DNA of 64,000 nucleotides, taken from Seleniivibrio woodruffii (GTDB lineage Bacteria; Chrysiogenota; Deferribacteres; Deferribacterales; Geovibrionaceae). Positions 1 through 9,162 of the stretch are shown here, piece by piece. The DNA lies in contig NZ_JAJUIS010000003.1 in the NCBI RefSeq assembly GCF_029267515.1, forward strand, positions 213,273 to 277,272, read 5' to 3'. Both the position numbers and the translations under genes were made by a program. The notes beneath the pieces were generated by a model. That model searched no databases, was not told the DNA's origin, and was given only the letters and a program-made list of their open reading frames with translations. Within the stretch, counting starts at the first letter, position 1. Each line of letters begins with the position of its first letter.

Positions 1-585
1 ATGCGCGCGTTTCTTCGTCAGGATCCTGATGTTATCCTGCTTGGTGAGATGCGGGACGAGGAGACAGCGGAAATGGCTATGCGCGCCGCGATAACAGGTC
101 ACCTTGTGCTCTCCACGCTCCACACAAACGACGCTGTTACGGCTATACCCAGACTTCTGGAAATGAACATAAATGATTATATGATTGCCTCCGGTGTGGG
201 CGGAATCCTCGCCCAGCGGCTTGTGCGCAAGGTCTGCATATTCTGCCGCAAAGAGGCCTCCATAAAAGGTTCGGAACTGCTTAAAATGGGCATCCCGGAA
301 GATATGCTAGCGCGCAACGGCATAACGCCGGAATACGATGTTAAGTATATGCGCGGCGAAGGCTGCGAAATGTGCAAGGATACAGGATATTCCGGCAGGG
401 GCGTCATAAGCGAGCTTCTGGAGATAACGGACGAAGTTGGCGATCTTATCGTCGCCGGAGCGTCGCCTCTCAAAATATATACAAAGGCAGTCGAGTCGGG
501 TATGATTCCGATACTCGAATCGGGGCTGCTTAAAATGATGAAGGGTATCACCACCCCTGAAGAAATATTGAGGGTTGCGCTCTAA
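1..585 (+). CDS. Type IV pilus/type II secretion assembly ATPase (PilB/GspE family), 3' part
   Basis: Only the C-terminal 194 residues are in the window; the reading frame is open at base 1, so the gene begins upstream and the ATG at base 1 is an internal Met. The Walker B region [12 protein letters not shown] is followed by the His-box stretch [13 protein letters not shown], both typical of secretion-superfamily ATPases that drive pilin or pseudopilin polymerisation at the inner membrane. Two Cys pairs (CIFC and CEMC, separated by about 45 residues) form the tetracysteine zinc motif of PilB/GspE and argue against PilT, which lacks it. The C-terminus EEILRVAL is also family-like. The stop overlaps the start of the PilC/GspF gene by one base, so the two are translationally coupled. 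Whether it serves a pilus or a T2SS cannot be decided here. Confidence 0.9.
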   Translation: MRAFLRQDPDVILLGEMRDEETAEMAMRAAITGHLVLSTLHTNDAVTAIPRLLEMNINDYMIASGVGGILAQRLVRKVCIFCRKEASIKGSELLKMGIPEDMLARNGITPEYDVKYMRGEGCEMCKDTGYSGRGVISELLEITDEVGDLIVAGASPLKIYTKAVESGMIPILESGLLKMMKGITTPEEILRVAL

Positions 586-1793
586 TGCAGGTATACAGAA
601 TCAGACTGCTGGATGCTTACGGCAGGGTTAAATCCAAGATAATCGAAGTTGAGAATGAAGAGGATATAAACGGTTACGTTGCCAGCCTCGGCTCAAATGT
701 GATAGGTGTTGCCAAACTTCCATCATACACAAGATTTCTGAATCGTAAAAAGAAAATACAAACCAGCGAAATAGTGGAGGTTATTGACAACCTCCATATG
801 ATAGTTAAGTCGGGTCTTCCGGTTAACTCCGGTCTGATGGATCTTGCGTCTGACAGCGAAAACCCCGCCATGGCGGATATGCTGAACGATCTGAGTTACA
901 GGGTGCAGACTGGTATGACCTTTTCACGCGCAATGGCAAAATATGAAAACGTGTTCACCGGAATGGTTGTTAACCTCGTGCGCATAGGCGAAGAGACAGG
1001 ACAGCTCGACAATACCCTTAAAAATGCTGCAGAACACCTTAAAAAGATGTCGGACCTGCGCACAAAAACAAAATCCGCTCTTATCTATCCGTCGTTTGCG
1101 TTCGTCGCCATGATAGGCGTTATGGTGTTCTGGCTCGTTGTCGTCATGCCAAAGATGATAGAGGCTTTCAAATCTTTCAACATAGAGCTGCCGCCCACAA
1201 CTCGTTTCATCATGTGGCTTTCAGACTTTATGCAGAGCTATATTCTGCTTCTGATTCTGGCTGTGACAGGAGTCGTTATCCTCAACGGCATGATGCGGAA
1301 AAAATCAGAGGAATACAGGTTTGCCACGGACAGGATAATCACGAAGCTGCCCGTTTTCGGGATAATCGTTAAGAACTATAACTATGCTTTCATAGCGGAA
1401 TATATCAGGCTTATGATATCCGCGGGTCTGCCGCTTTATTCGGCGCTGAACATAATGGAGGAGAGCCTGCCCAACCTCGTGTATAAACGCTCCATAGCTT
1501 CCGCAAGGGATATGATAGCCAGCGGACGTTCGTTCTCCGCGGCACTTTCCGAGCAGAAGATGTACCCCAGAATAATCACCCGTATGGTCGGCATCGGCGA
1601 GCAGACAGGAAACCTTGACAACCAGCTCGGCAACGTCGCCGAATATTACTATTACAAAGTAGATACCATAGCCAACAACATATCCAAAATGATAGAACCT
1701 ATAGTCATAGGCGTTGTCGGGGTGTTTATGCTCGTCATCATGATAGGGCTTATGGGACCCATATTTACCCTAATCTCCAGTATGCCCACCTAG
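585..1793 (+). CDS. PilC/GspF inner-membrane platform protein
   Basis: A 402-residue polytopic protein with two tandem T2SSF domains. Each repeat carries a recognisable motif: RIGEETGQLDNTL around residue 135 and GIGEQTGNLDNQL around residue 345. Hydrophobic segments lie at about 165-190, 215-235 and 370-398. This family forms the inner-membrane platform that couples the PilB/GspE ATPase to pilin or pseudopilin assembly. Length matches the family (about 400 residues). It starts within the stop codon of the upstream ATPase gene (TAATG), a normal arrangement for this pair. No pilin or secretin gene follows within the window, so pilus versus type II secretion remains open. Confidence 0.93.
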   Translation: MQVYRIRLLDAYGRVKSKIIEVENEEDINGYVASLGSNVIGVAKLPSYTRFLNRKKKIQTSEIVEVIDNLHMIVKSGLPVNSGLMDLASDSENPAMADMLNDLSYRVQTGMTFSRAMAKYENVFTGMVVNLVRIGEETGQLDNTLKNAAEHLKKMSDLRTKTKSALIYPSFAFVAMIGVMVFWLVVVMPKMIEAFKSFNIELPPTTRFIMWLSDFMQSYILLLILAVTGVVILNGMMRKKSEEYRFATDRIITKLPVFGIIVKNYNYAFIAEYIRLMISAGLPLYSALNIMEESLPNLVYKRSIASARDMIASGRSFSAALSEQKMYPRIITRMVGIGEQTGNLDNQLGNVAEYYYYKVDTIANNISKMIEPIVIGVVGVFMLVIMIGLMGPIFTLISSMPT

Positions 1794-1917
1794 TTCGGCG
1801 GCTATATGCGGCGCATTACTGCGTCAGTGTCTCCTCGAAACTGCTCACATACTCCGTATGTATGCTCGCAGCCCGCTCGTCGTCACTTCCTTGTACTGCT
1901 TGCATCTAACCGCCGAA
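1794..1917. repeat. 124-bp imperfect palindromic element after pilC/gspF
   Basis: The element starts directly after the pilC/gspF stop codon. TTCGGCGG (1794-1801) is mirrored by CCGCCGAA (1910-1917), and the flanks continue to match imperfectly (ATGC and GTAC-type blocks). The centre is ACATAC-TCC-GTATGT (1847-1861). It could form a cruciform or an RNA hairpin that ends the upstream transcript. It has the same layout as the element at 19168-19254. I infer a dispersed intergenic repeat family but cannot search the rest of the genome. Confidence 0.6.
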
Positions 1918-2195
1918 CATCGGGCTTTATAACCGTCGTATTTCGTCGTCAGCTTTCGTTCGTTTCACAAAACCTTCCTTGAACTACTCGCTTCTAAAAC
2001 CAGATGAAGATATCCGTCTTTGCGAGGAATGAAATGACGAAGCAATCTGTAAAATTCAGGTTGCTTCGGGCGAACAGCCCCTGCGAAGACAAAATGTTTA
2101 AGTTCTTTCGAAGCAGCCTCATTAATAAAAACTACCCCTTTATTTCTTAAACAGACGGAGGTAAAATCAGTTAAGTAAACAAACATAGGTGAGAA
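1918..2195. other. Intergenic region upstream of the caspase operon
   Basis: Together with the preceding palindrome this makes a 402-base gap. It contains a second repeat at about 2014-2090 and otherwise low-complexity, AT-richer sequence leading to the lipoprotein gene at 2196. A GGAGGT at about 2157 is too far from the ATG to serve it. The start is served instead by AGGTGAGAA just upstream. I could not identify a convincing promoter. A 73-codon minus-strand frame here has no recognisable features. Confidence 0.5.
2014..2090. repeat. REP-like palindromic pair (TCTTTGCGAG...CGAAGCAATCT)
   Basis: The block TCTTTGCGAG-(N11)-CGAAGCAATCT (about 2017-2048) is followed after a short spacer by an inverted, decayed copy (GGTTGCTTCG...CTGCGAAGAC, about 2059-2090). 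The same module recurs at 16030-16090. The sequence resembles the dispersed 'CGTCATTGCGAGGAGCGAAGCGACGAAGCAATCTC'-type palindromes I know from many bacterial genomes; that likeness is from memory. Confidence 0.65.
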
Positions 2196-3017
2196 ATGTT
2201 CCGTCTTATTACACTTATAACCGCATCAATTGTTATCTGCTCGTGCACCTTTACTTATGAAGTGCCATATCAGGATGTATCCGCATCAAAACTTCCTGCT
2301 GCGCACGTGATGCAGAAAATGAACATAAAGGCGGCTTATCTGCCTATGGATGAAAATAACCCTTCTCAAAAGCTCGAAGACAACGGTTCCGGTGTTAAGC
2401 AGCTCATGATAATGCCTATTGCCAAACAGATAAACAAATCAGCAAAGGATATTCTGCCGCAGTATTTCACAGAAACGGCTGTTCTGGAGTCTGCAAAGTC
2501 CGACAAAGGACTGATAATCTCCGTTGAACTTCAGGATTTCGATTTTAATACCACAGTCAGGGGATTTAATACATGCGGCGTGACGCCTAAACTGAACCTC
2601 CGTATACACTTCATGGACAGCGGCGGACGGGAACTTTACCGCTCCGACACTGTTTCGTCCATAGACCATGTGGAATACAGCTGCACAAGCACAAAAGAGG
2701 CGCAGGAGGTCTGGAACGCCCGATTATACGCAGCAGCGGGTGACGCTTTCATAAAGTCGCTGGACAGTATGCTTAACTCGTATGCCGTTAATAACTATCT
2801 CCGCGGTCAGTCTCAGGAGAAAGCCCCTGAACCATCTCCATACGTTCCCGACGGAGCAACGGAAAAGGAGAGGCTGCGCGCCGCATTTGAGCATGGATAC
2901 ATAGATTCCGCCCAGCTTACAAAAGCAATCGGCGAGCTTGGCGGTGACAGGTCAAAACTTCTGGAATCATTCCTGAACGGTAAGATAGACGCGAAAAAAT
3001 TCGGAGAGCTGTACTGA
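2196..3017 (+). CDS. Predicted lipoprotein, paralogue of the caspase-lipoprotein flanking domains
   Basis: A 273-residue protein with a signal peptide ending in a lipobox-like VICS-C17, so probably a lipoprotein. I do not recognise a named family. The N-terminal domain contains GLIISVELQDFDF followed by a beta-rich stretch. The next gene has an equivalent block (ALISADIQDFSF), so the two N-terminal domains are paralogous. The last ~50 residues (AAFEHGYIDSAQL ... FLNGKIDAKKFGELY) match the C-terminus of the next protein and look like a short SHOCT-type helical module. It overlaps the next gene by one base (TGATG) and is probably co-transcribed with it and the DUF4384 gene. Function unknown; likely an envelope partner of the caspase-domain protein. 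Confidence 0.75.
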   Translation: MFRLITLITASIVICSCTFTYEVPYQDVSASKLPAAHVMQKMNIKAAYLPMDENNPSQKLEDNGSGVKQLMIMPIAKQINKSAKDILPQYFTETAVLESAKSDKGLIISVELQDFDFNTTVRGFNTCGVTPKLNLRIHFMDSGGRELYRSDTVSSIDHVEYSCTSTKEAQEVWNARLYAAAGDAFIKSLDSMLNSYAVNNYLRGQSQEKAPEPSPYVPDGATEKERLRAAFEHGYIDSAQLTKAIGELGGDRSKLLESFLNGKIDAKKFGELY

Positions 3018-5083
3018 TGAAATCGATTAAATATTTCTTAATATTGTCAATGCTTATAATGGTCGGCTGTGCGAGCCGGATCGACATCCCCATGGTGGAA
3101 AACACGACGGTGATACCTGACAGGGTGAACATGGTAAACATGCGGGTGGGTATCGTGCTGCCCGATGAAAATCTGGTTAAGTCCTATGTCATAGGCAGCG
3201 CCACAGAGAATATACCCGCCGGAAAACATCTTAGGATTATGGAGAAAAAGTATTTTCCGGTTGCGTTCACATCGGCTGTGGCGGCTGTGCCGGGCAGTTT
3301 TCCTGATAACGTGGATGCGCTGATATCTGCCGACATTCAGGACTTTTCATTCGAAGGAGTACAGGTTGCCGCAGGATTCGGAATGAAATACCGAATTAAC
3401 CTCGGCGTGAAGGTCACTGTTACCGATAAAAACCGTATGACCATCTGGGAGACCACAGCCAGAAGCGTGAAAGAGAGCAGGTCGGTGGTATCTCCGGTCA
3501 TTCCGTATAAAACACTTATGGCGGAGGCACTCTCCGCCGCCATGGACGACTGCTTTAAAAAACTGAACGAAGAGATAGCCCTTTCCGGCGAGCTTCAGGC
3601 ATACGCGGCAAATCTCAGGAAACAGCCCGCTGTTGCCGCTGCTCCGGTTCGTCAGACATATGCCGCGCCTGTGCAGACGGCACAGCCTGTACAGACTGCA
3701 CAGGCTGCACAGCAGAGCGGAGCATATCTGGGAGTTAACATACAGGCTTTAAGCACTGAAAAACAGCTTATGATAACAAGGATAGTAGCGTCCAATGCGC
3801 GGTTCAGAGCCGGTCTGTCAGGTGTTGAGGTTGTCGGTGTTTTGCCGAACAGCCCCGCGGAGACCGTGGGTATCCATACTGGCGACATAATAGCGGAAGT
3901 GAACGGAACGGCTGTCACGTCAGCAGAATCGTTCGTATCGTTCATCGGGTCGCAGTCCCCTGCTGCCAAAATAACTCTATACGTTATCCGCGGTACACGC
4001 CCTTCCTATTTTGACGTGGTGCTCGGCTCAACTGCTGACGCGGGTAAACCTGCACAGCAGACCTATTCATCGGTTCCTGCTCCTGCCGCCGAACCCCAGC
4101 CTGCCGAAAACGAACTGCCGCCTTACAGAGAGGACGCATACGCTGTGGTTATCGGTATCGACTATAAAGGGCGAAGCGACATACCCGCGCTGAAATACGC
4201 CTCTTCGGATGCGCAGGAAGTATATAACATACTGACAGACAGAAGATACGGGGGCATCCCGAAAGAGAATGCCGTGCTTCTGCTGAACGAGAACGCCACG
4301 CGCAACAACATCGTAGCCGCACTCAGAAAGATAAAAACGTGGGACGGATACATGTATGTCTATTTCTCCGGTCACGGCGCTCCTGTAACATCCGGCGAAA
4401 AGGTTACGGATGCCCTTATAGTTCCCTACGACAGCGTTCTTTCCGATCCCGATTCGCTGTCTGATACTGCGGTCAGGGTCAGCTACATAGAGGATATGGT
4501 GGACTCGTCAAACGCGAAGGGTGTTCTGGTGGCTCTGGACGCATGTTTCACGGGCAGCGGAAAATCCATCGTAGCCAAGGGCGGCAAGCCCATAGTGGGC
4601 ATGATGGCTGCTCCGGACATCATAAAGACAGTCGGTTCCGGCAGGGTGATAATAACCTCATCGGCTGCAAATCAGCAGTCGTGGGAGGATGACAGCGAAT
4701 ACAAATCCGGTCTGTTCAGCCACTTCTTTAAGGAAGGACTCACAGGCAAGGGCGGAAACGGCGTATGGGTGACCATTAACGACATATCTGAATACATAAA
4801 AAACAACGTTGCCAAGGCGGCTTTCAGACTTAAAGGTCAGCAGCAGGATCCGCAGGTGATAGGAACAGGCGATTTCACAGTCAGCCGCAACTGGGAAAAA
4901 TCCAGACTGATGGATGAGGAGACAGGGAAAAATAAACTGAAAGCGCTCTTTGAAAAGGGGCTTATTAACTCCGCACAGCTTTCCAAAGGCTTGGATGAGC
5001 TGAAAAAACCTGTGAAATCCAAACTTATGGACGCCTTTCTGAAAGGAAAGGTCGACGACAAGAGTTTCGGGGAACTTTACTGA
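3017..5083 (+). CDS. Exported lipoprotein with PDZ and caspase-like (peptidase C14) domains
   Basis: A 688-residue predicted lipoprotein (lipobox MVG-C18). Domain order: paralogous N-terminal domain (about 20-200), an Ala/Gln/Pro-rich linker (about 205-240), a PDZ domain (about 245-335, with GVLPNSPAETVGIHTGDII), a second linker, a caspase-like domain (about 370-640) and a ~50-residue C-terminal helical module shared with the upstream gene. The caspase fold is shown by AVVIGIDYKG and the catalytic dyad His453 (YFSGHGAP) and Cys510 (ALDACFTGSG). Active-site residues are intact, so a Cys peptidase is expected. Family knowledge: bacterial metacaspase-like C14 enzymes usually cleave after Arg/Lys, but substrates are mostly unknown. 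One-base overlaps on both sides indicate a tight operon with the DUF4384 gene. Confidence 0.85.
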   Translation: MKSIKYFLILSMLIMVGCASRIDIPMVENTTVIPDRVNMVNMRVGIVLPDENLVKSYVIGSATENIPAGKHLRIMEKKYFPVAFTSAVAAVPGSFPDNVDALISADIQDFSFEGVQVAAGFGMKYRINLGVKVTVTDKNRMTIWETTARSVKESRSVVSPVIPYKTLMAEALSAAMDDCFKKLNEEIALSGELQAYAANLRKQPAVAAAPVRQTYAAPVQTAQPVQTAQAAQQSGAYLGVNIQALSTEKQLMITRIVASNARFRAGLSGVEVVGVLPNSPAETVGIHTGDIIAEVNGTAVTSAESFVSFIGSQSPAAKITLYVIRGTRPSYFDVVLGSTADAGKPAQQTYSSVPAPAAEPQPAENELPPYREDAYAVVIGIDYKGRSDIPALKYASSDAQEVYNILTDRRYGGIPKENAVLLLNENATRNNIVAALRKIKTWDGYMYVYFSGHGAPVTSGEKVTDALIVPYDSVLSDPDSLSDTAVRVSYIEDMVDSSNAKGVLVALDACFTGSGKSIVAKGGKPIVGMMAAPDIIKTVGSGRVIITSSAANQQSWEDDSEYKSGLFSHFFKEGLTGKGGNGVWVTINDISEYIKNNVAKAAFRLKGQQQDPQVIGTGDFTVSRNWEKSRLMDEETGKNKLKALFEKGLINSAQLSKGLDELKKPVKSKLMDAFLKGKVDDKSFGELY

Positions 5084-5895
5084 TGAAAAGATTTCTCTTT
5101 CTCATACTGCTTTTTGCGGCGCTTTCCGCCAACTGTGCTGAAAATCCAGTAACAGTGGAGGCGGAGGGTGTTTCTGTTATGGGTGATTCCGACACCATGA
5201 AAGAGACAGTCATGCGCGCCCTGAACGATGCCCGCAGGAACGCCATTGAGACAGCGTGCGGGATATTCATAAAATCCAGAACTCTGGTGTATAACAGCCA
5301 GCTTGCCGAAGACCTCGTATATGCGTCCGTGAAGGGGCGTATACTGAAATATAACATTATTTCACAGGGATTTGCGCAGGGAAGCAACAGCGAATACTCG
5401 GTAAGTATAAGAGCTGTGGTGGAACCTTATCAGCCGGAAAAGACAAGCGGTCTGTCCGTTGATCTTGCCATGTCGAGGGCGCAGGTTAAGCAGGGGGATA
5501 CTGTCAGCATAAGCTACAGGGTAACGGAGGACGCCTACGTCTATCTGTTCTCCATAGCCTCAGACGGTTCTGTAACGCTGCTTCTGCCGAACAGTGTTCA
5601 GAGGAGCAACTTTGCACAGAAGGACAAAACCTACGTCTATCCCGACAGCGAATGTAAAATTGTTCTTACGGCACAGTTCCTTCCGGGATTCAAAGGTAAA
5701 TCCGCCGAGGAGAAGATAAAAATAATCGCCACAAGGCAGAAGGACGACCTTCTTACCCTTGGATTTCAGGAGGGGATGTTTATAACCTACAGCGCCTCTT
5801 CAACAGGTATGATAAGCGATCTCGTCCGCAGACTGAACAGGCTGGACCCGTCCGACTGGGCGGACGACACCGTGACCTATACCATTGTCAGGTGA
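5083..5895 (+). CDS. Exported DUF4384 protein with FlgT/LPP20-like N-terminus
   Basis: 270 residues with a signal peptide (LILLFAALSANCA). The N-terminal half (VTVEAEGVSVMGD ... ALNDARRNAIETACGIFI) resembles domains seen in FlgT/LPP20-type periplasmic proteins. The C-terminal half (about 125-245; VKQGDTVSISYRVTEDAYV ... SDGSVTLLLPN) is a DUF4384 beta-sandwich. DUF4384 domains are commonly coupled to caspase or trypsin-like domains, which fits the upstream gene. It overlaps that gene by one base (TGATG). Its stop codon is immediately followed by the stop of convergent ccdA, with no room for a separate terminator. Role in the caspase module is inferred from context. Confidence 0.8.
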   Translation: MKRFLFLILLFAALSANCAENPVTVEAEGVSVMGDSDTMKETVMRALNDARRNAIETACGIFIKSRTLVYNSQLAEDLVYASVKGRILKYNIISQGFAQGSNSEYSVSIRAVVEPYQPEKTSGLSVDLAMSRAQVKQGDTVSISYRVTEDAYVYLFSIASDGSVTLLLPNSVQRSNFAQKDKTYVYPDSECKIVLTAQFLPGFKGKSAEEKIKIIATRQKDDLLTLGFQEGMFITYSASSTGMISDLVRRLNRLDPSDWADDTVTYTIVR

Positions 5896-6636
5896 TCAGT
5901 AGTTTATATTGCCCAGCGCAGGGAATATCCTGAAAAGGAAGATACTCACCGCCTGCATACTGTCCGTCGCCATAAGAACACCGATTATTATAAGCAGTGC
6001 GCCTGATATCTTTTCCACCGCCATAACTATCTTTCCTGCCTTTCGCACTGTGGAGAATACAAGTCCCACAGCCATTGCAGAGAGCAGAAACGGTATCCAA
6101 AGCCCGAAACCGAAAACGGCAAGAAGCATGATGCCGCTGGTGACGGTCTCTTTTGCCGCGGCAAGTGACAGAATGCCCGCAAGGATGGGACCTATGCAGG
6201 GTGTCCAGCCGAAAACGAACGCCACACCAAGAAGAAACGCATTTACAAAAAACGGAGCGCCCTGTTTCGAGCTGTAGTGCCATTTTTTGTGCATCATGAG
6301 TTTATTGATGCGGAAGATGCCCGTCATGTGCAGACCGAGTATGATGATTACCACACCCGCAACCCTTCCGATTATGAGCTTATATTCTTTAAGAAACATT
6401 CCTATTTTTGTAGCTCCGGCACCGAGCAGGATGAACACCAGCATGAAGCCTAAGCCAAAAAATACTGCACCTAGAAAGACTTTAAGTCTTGCCGTCTTTT
6501 TATCGCCTGTTGTAAGGGTTTCGATGGATTCGCCGGACATAAAAGAAAGGTATCCGGGGAGCAGCGGTAAAACGCATGGTGATAAAAAGGAAAGTACGCC
6601 CGCAAGGAACGCTGTGAAAAAAGATACATTGTCCAT
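5896..6636 (-). CDS. ccdA: CcdA/DsbD-type thiol-disulfide transmembrane transporter
   Basis: A 246-residue integral membrane protein of the CcdA family, which passes electrons across the inner membrane to keep periplasmic apocytochrome CXXCH thiols reduced for haem attachment. Two conserved Cys-Pro sites carry the redox thiols: LSPCVLPLLPGYLS near residue 20 and GWTPCIGPILAG near residue 143. About six hydrophobic helices are visible. I prefer the ATG at 6636; a TTG two codons earlier (6642) is possible. It is divergent from ccmE, with the ccm genes beyond, which supports a role in cytochrome c maturation. It ends flush against the convergent DUF4384 gene. Confidence 0.93.
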   Translation of the reverse strand: MDNVSFFTAFLAGVLSFLSPCVLPLLPGYLSFMSGESIETLTTGDKKTARLKVFLGAVFFGLGFMLVFILLGAGATKIGMFLKEYKLIIGRVAGVVIIILGLHMTGIFRINKLMMHKKWHYSSKQGAPFFVNAFLLGVAFVFGWTPCIGPILAGILSLAAAKETVTSGIMLLAVFGFGLWIPFLLSAMAVGLVFSTVRKAGKIVMAVEKISGALLIIIGVLMATDSMQAVSIFLFRIFPALGNINY

Positions 6637-6722
6637 GTGCAATATTTACAAATTTCTACTTGATTATGCAACTTTTTTTTAACATCATAGTCTATGCTTT
6701 AAAGAAGCTGAAAGAGGTCATA

Positions 6723-7136
6723 ATGAAGAAATCGTATAAGTTTATTCTTGCAGGCGTTGTTTTCGCCGGAATTATCGGCTGGCTGTTTATGTCCAGCTTT
6801 AAGCAGGAGAGCGTCTATTATCTTGAGGTTCACGAAGTTACCCATAACCCCGAAAAATACAACACAAAGGGGATGAGGGTCACAGGCAACGTCTTGCCCG
6901 GAACCGTCACACAGGATTATAAAAATCAGTATCTTCTTTTCACTATTCAGGATATACAAGGTAATCCCGATACGATGAAAGTGGAATATCACGGTATCAT
7001 CCCCGATACTTTTAAAGAGGATATACACGTTATCGTCGAAGGAAAATACGATCCGGAGAAACAGGTTTTTAACGCGGCAACAGTTCTGACAAAATGTCCG
7101 TCAAAATATGAAGCCGAAGTTGAACAAAAATCATAA
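6723..7136 (+). CDS. ccmE: Cytochrome c maturation haem chaperone CcmE, CXXXY variant
   Basis: 137 residues: an N-terminal membrane anchor (about 6-24) followed by the periplasmic OB-fold of CcmE. In the classical protein a His in an HXXXY motif binds haem covalently. Here the corresponding position is Cys125 in TVLTKCPSKYE, giving CXXXY. This variant is known from a Ccm type described in Desulfovibrio that lacks CcmG and CcmH. The ATG at 6723 is preferred because AGAGGT lies upstream; an in-frame ATG at 6660 would add 21 residues with no matching ribosome site. CcmF follows after 109 bases. Role: haem chaperone from CcmABCD to the CcmF lyase. Confidence 0.92.
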   Translation: MKKSYKFILAGVVFAGIIGWLFMSSFKQESVYYLEVHEVTHNPEKYNTKGMRVTGNVLPGTVTQDYKNQYLLFTIQDIQGNPDTMKVEYHGIIPDTFKEDIHVIVEGKYDPEKQVFNAATVLTKCPSKYEAEVEQKS

Positions 7137-7245
7137 TCGCCTGTCTCTGCTTAGACTGAACTGTGAATAATAATTTTTATTATTTACATACGCTTGTTTA
7201 AGACGTGTTAGGTCGTGCTTTATTCAAAACCAATAAGGGAGAATT

Positions 7246-9162
7246 ATGGGACAGTTAGGTAATTTATTTCAGATTCTGGGTCTTTTGTCCGGCTTCGCCG
7301 CATTCGGTATGTATGCCTATGCCATGCAGACCCAAAACAAGTCCACAGCAAAGCTGGCGGACTCTATCATGATCGGTCAGCTGGTTGCCTTTTCTCTGGC
7401 ATCCTGCGTTCTGGTCTATGCCCTTGCGACAGGCTATTTCAAAATGGAGTATGTTGCGCAGTACACCGACTCGAAACTTCCGTTTGTTTATAAGATAAGC
7501 GGCTGGTGGGCAGGTCAGGCTGGTTCGCTCCTTTTCTGGGGCTGGCTTGTCACGCTTTTTGCGGTGATAGAAATTTTCCGCACAAAGAATTACGACACAA
7601 AATACAGGTCTGCGGTGCTTGCCGTTTCGGCGCTGACATCCACCTTTTTCCTGATACTCACAATTTTCGTTACAAACCCCTTTGCAGAGCTGGACTTCTT
7701 CCCCGCCGACGGTATGGGTATGAACCCGCTGCTGCAAAACCCCGGTATGCTGTATCACCCGCCCACCCTTTTCCTTGGATATGTGGGATACACCATAACT
7801 GTCGGACACGCCTTTGCTGCGCTTGTCACTAAAGACGTATCCGCAAACTGGGCTGTAGACACACGCAAATGGACCGTTATCACATGGATTTTCCTTACGA
7901 TAGGTATCGTTCTCGGCGGCGAATGGGCTTATGTTGAGCTTGGCTGGGGCGGTTACTGGGCATGGGACCCTGTTGAAAACGCTTCACTGCTTCCCTGGCT
8001 TACATCAACGGCTCTGCTGCACTCCGCTATGATTTACGAAAGACGCGGCAAACTGAAAATATGGACGCATATGCTTGCGCTCATCTCTTTCCAGCTCTGC
8101 CTGTTCGGTACGTTCATCACAAGAAGCGGCGTTCTGGATTCCGTGCACACGTTCGCAAAATCATCTCTGGGATATTTCTTCCTGGCGTTTATAACGCTGA
8201 CGACGGCTATATTCCTTAAATATCTGTTCCCTATGCTTAAAGAACTGTCAGACAAAGAGGAGCACCATTTCACTTTCTTCTCACGCGACGGGATGTTTTT
8301 CCTCGCAAACTGGCTGTTCCTCGGACTTACCATAGTTATAGGCGTCGGAACCATGATGCCCATCATTTCCGGTCTGGTAATGCCCGACAAGATTACTGTG
8401 GGTATTCCCTACTTTAACAGAGTTTCCGCTCCCTTCTTTGTCCTTATCCTGCTTGCCGGCGGTATAGCTCCGCTTCTGCACTATGGAAAGATGGACAGAA
8501 AGGAGCTTATCATGAAGCTCGCGCCTTCGACAATCGCAATGGTTGCCGCTATGGGTGCTCTTGTTGCTGCCGGACATAAAGAGATTCTGCCTATAATGCT
8601 TCTCGGATTTACCACTTTTTCTCTGGTATCAATCCTTGTATCCATTATAACGACCGTTAAGAAAGGCGGCGCCAATGTTCTGCTTAAAAACAGAAGATAC
8701 TACGGCGGTCTGATAATCCACATAGGTGTGGTTATGATGGCTTACGGAATTGTGGCATCTTCTTTCTATAACGATAAAAAAGACGTTACCGTTGCTCCCG
8801 GCGAAAAGTTCGAGTTCAGCGGATACACTCTTGAGGTTGGCGAACTTAACGCGCGCGAGATGCAGAACTACGTTTCCGTATATGCGCCCGTGACAGTTTA
8901 TAAGAACGGTAAAGAGCTTATGACCCTTGCGCCGGAAAGACGCTTTTATGAGAAGAACGAGCAGGCTTTCGCAGAGGTTGCCATCAGCTCGAAACTCTAC
9001 GGCGATCTTTACCTTATACTTGCCAGCTATTCGAAAGCTGAGAACTACGTCGGTATTCAGGCTGTATTCCAGCCGTTCATCACATGGATATGGATAGGTT
9101 GTGTAACCATGGTATTGGGCGGACTTTACGGTATTTCCGGCAGGAAAAAGAAGAATGCCTGA
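7246..9162 (+). CDS. ccmF: Cytochrome c haem lyase CcmF
   Basis: A 638-residue polytopic membrane protein of the haem-handling family, at normal length for CcmF. The signature tryptophan-rich region GGYWAWDPVENASLLPWL lies at about 238-255, preceded by KISGWWAGQAGSLLFWGW (about 85-102). CcmF takes haem from CcmE and ligates it to reduced CXXCH motifs of apocytochromes in the periplasm. The start has a good GGGAGAA site. It overlaps ccmA by 8 bases, so ccmF-A-B-C-D are translationally linked. No ccmG or ccmH gene follows, consistent with the Cys-type CcmE upstream. Confidence 0.96.
   Translation: MGQLGNLFQILGLLSGFAAFGMYAYAMQTQNKSTAKLADSIMIGQLVAFSLASCVLVYALATGYFKMEYVAQYTDSKLPFVYKISGWWAGQAGSLLFWGWLVTLFAVIEIFRTKNYDTKYRSAVLAVSALTSTFFLILTIFVTNPFAELDFFPADGMGMNPLLQNPGMLYHPPTLFLGYVGYTITVGHAFAALVTKDVSANWAVDTRKWTVITWIFLTIGIVLGGEWAYVELGWGGYWAWDPVENASLLPWLTSTALLHSAMIYERRGKLKIWTHMLALISFQLCLFGTFITRSGVLDSVHTFAKSSLGYFFLAFITLTTAIFLKYLFPMLKELSDKEEHHFTFFSRDGMFFLANWLFLGLTIVIGVGTMMPIISGLVMPDKITVGIPYFNRVSAPFFVLILLAGGIAPLLHYGKMDRKELIMKLAPSTIAMVAAMGALVAAGHKEILPIMLLGFTTFSLVSILVSIITTVKKGGANVLLKNRRYYGGLIIHIGVVMMAYGIVASSFYNDKKDVTVAPGEKFEFSGYTLEVGELNAREMQNYVSVYAPVTVYKNGKELMTLAPERRFYEKNEQAFAEVAISSKLYGDLYLILASYSKAENYVGIQAVFQPFITWIWIGCVTMVLGGLYGISGRKKKNA

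Noticed and set aside
1965..2186. 73-codon minus-strand open frame
   Set aside because: It overlaps the REP-like palindrome, has no ribosome site or recognisable feature, and is likely chance.
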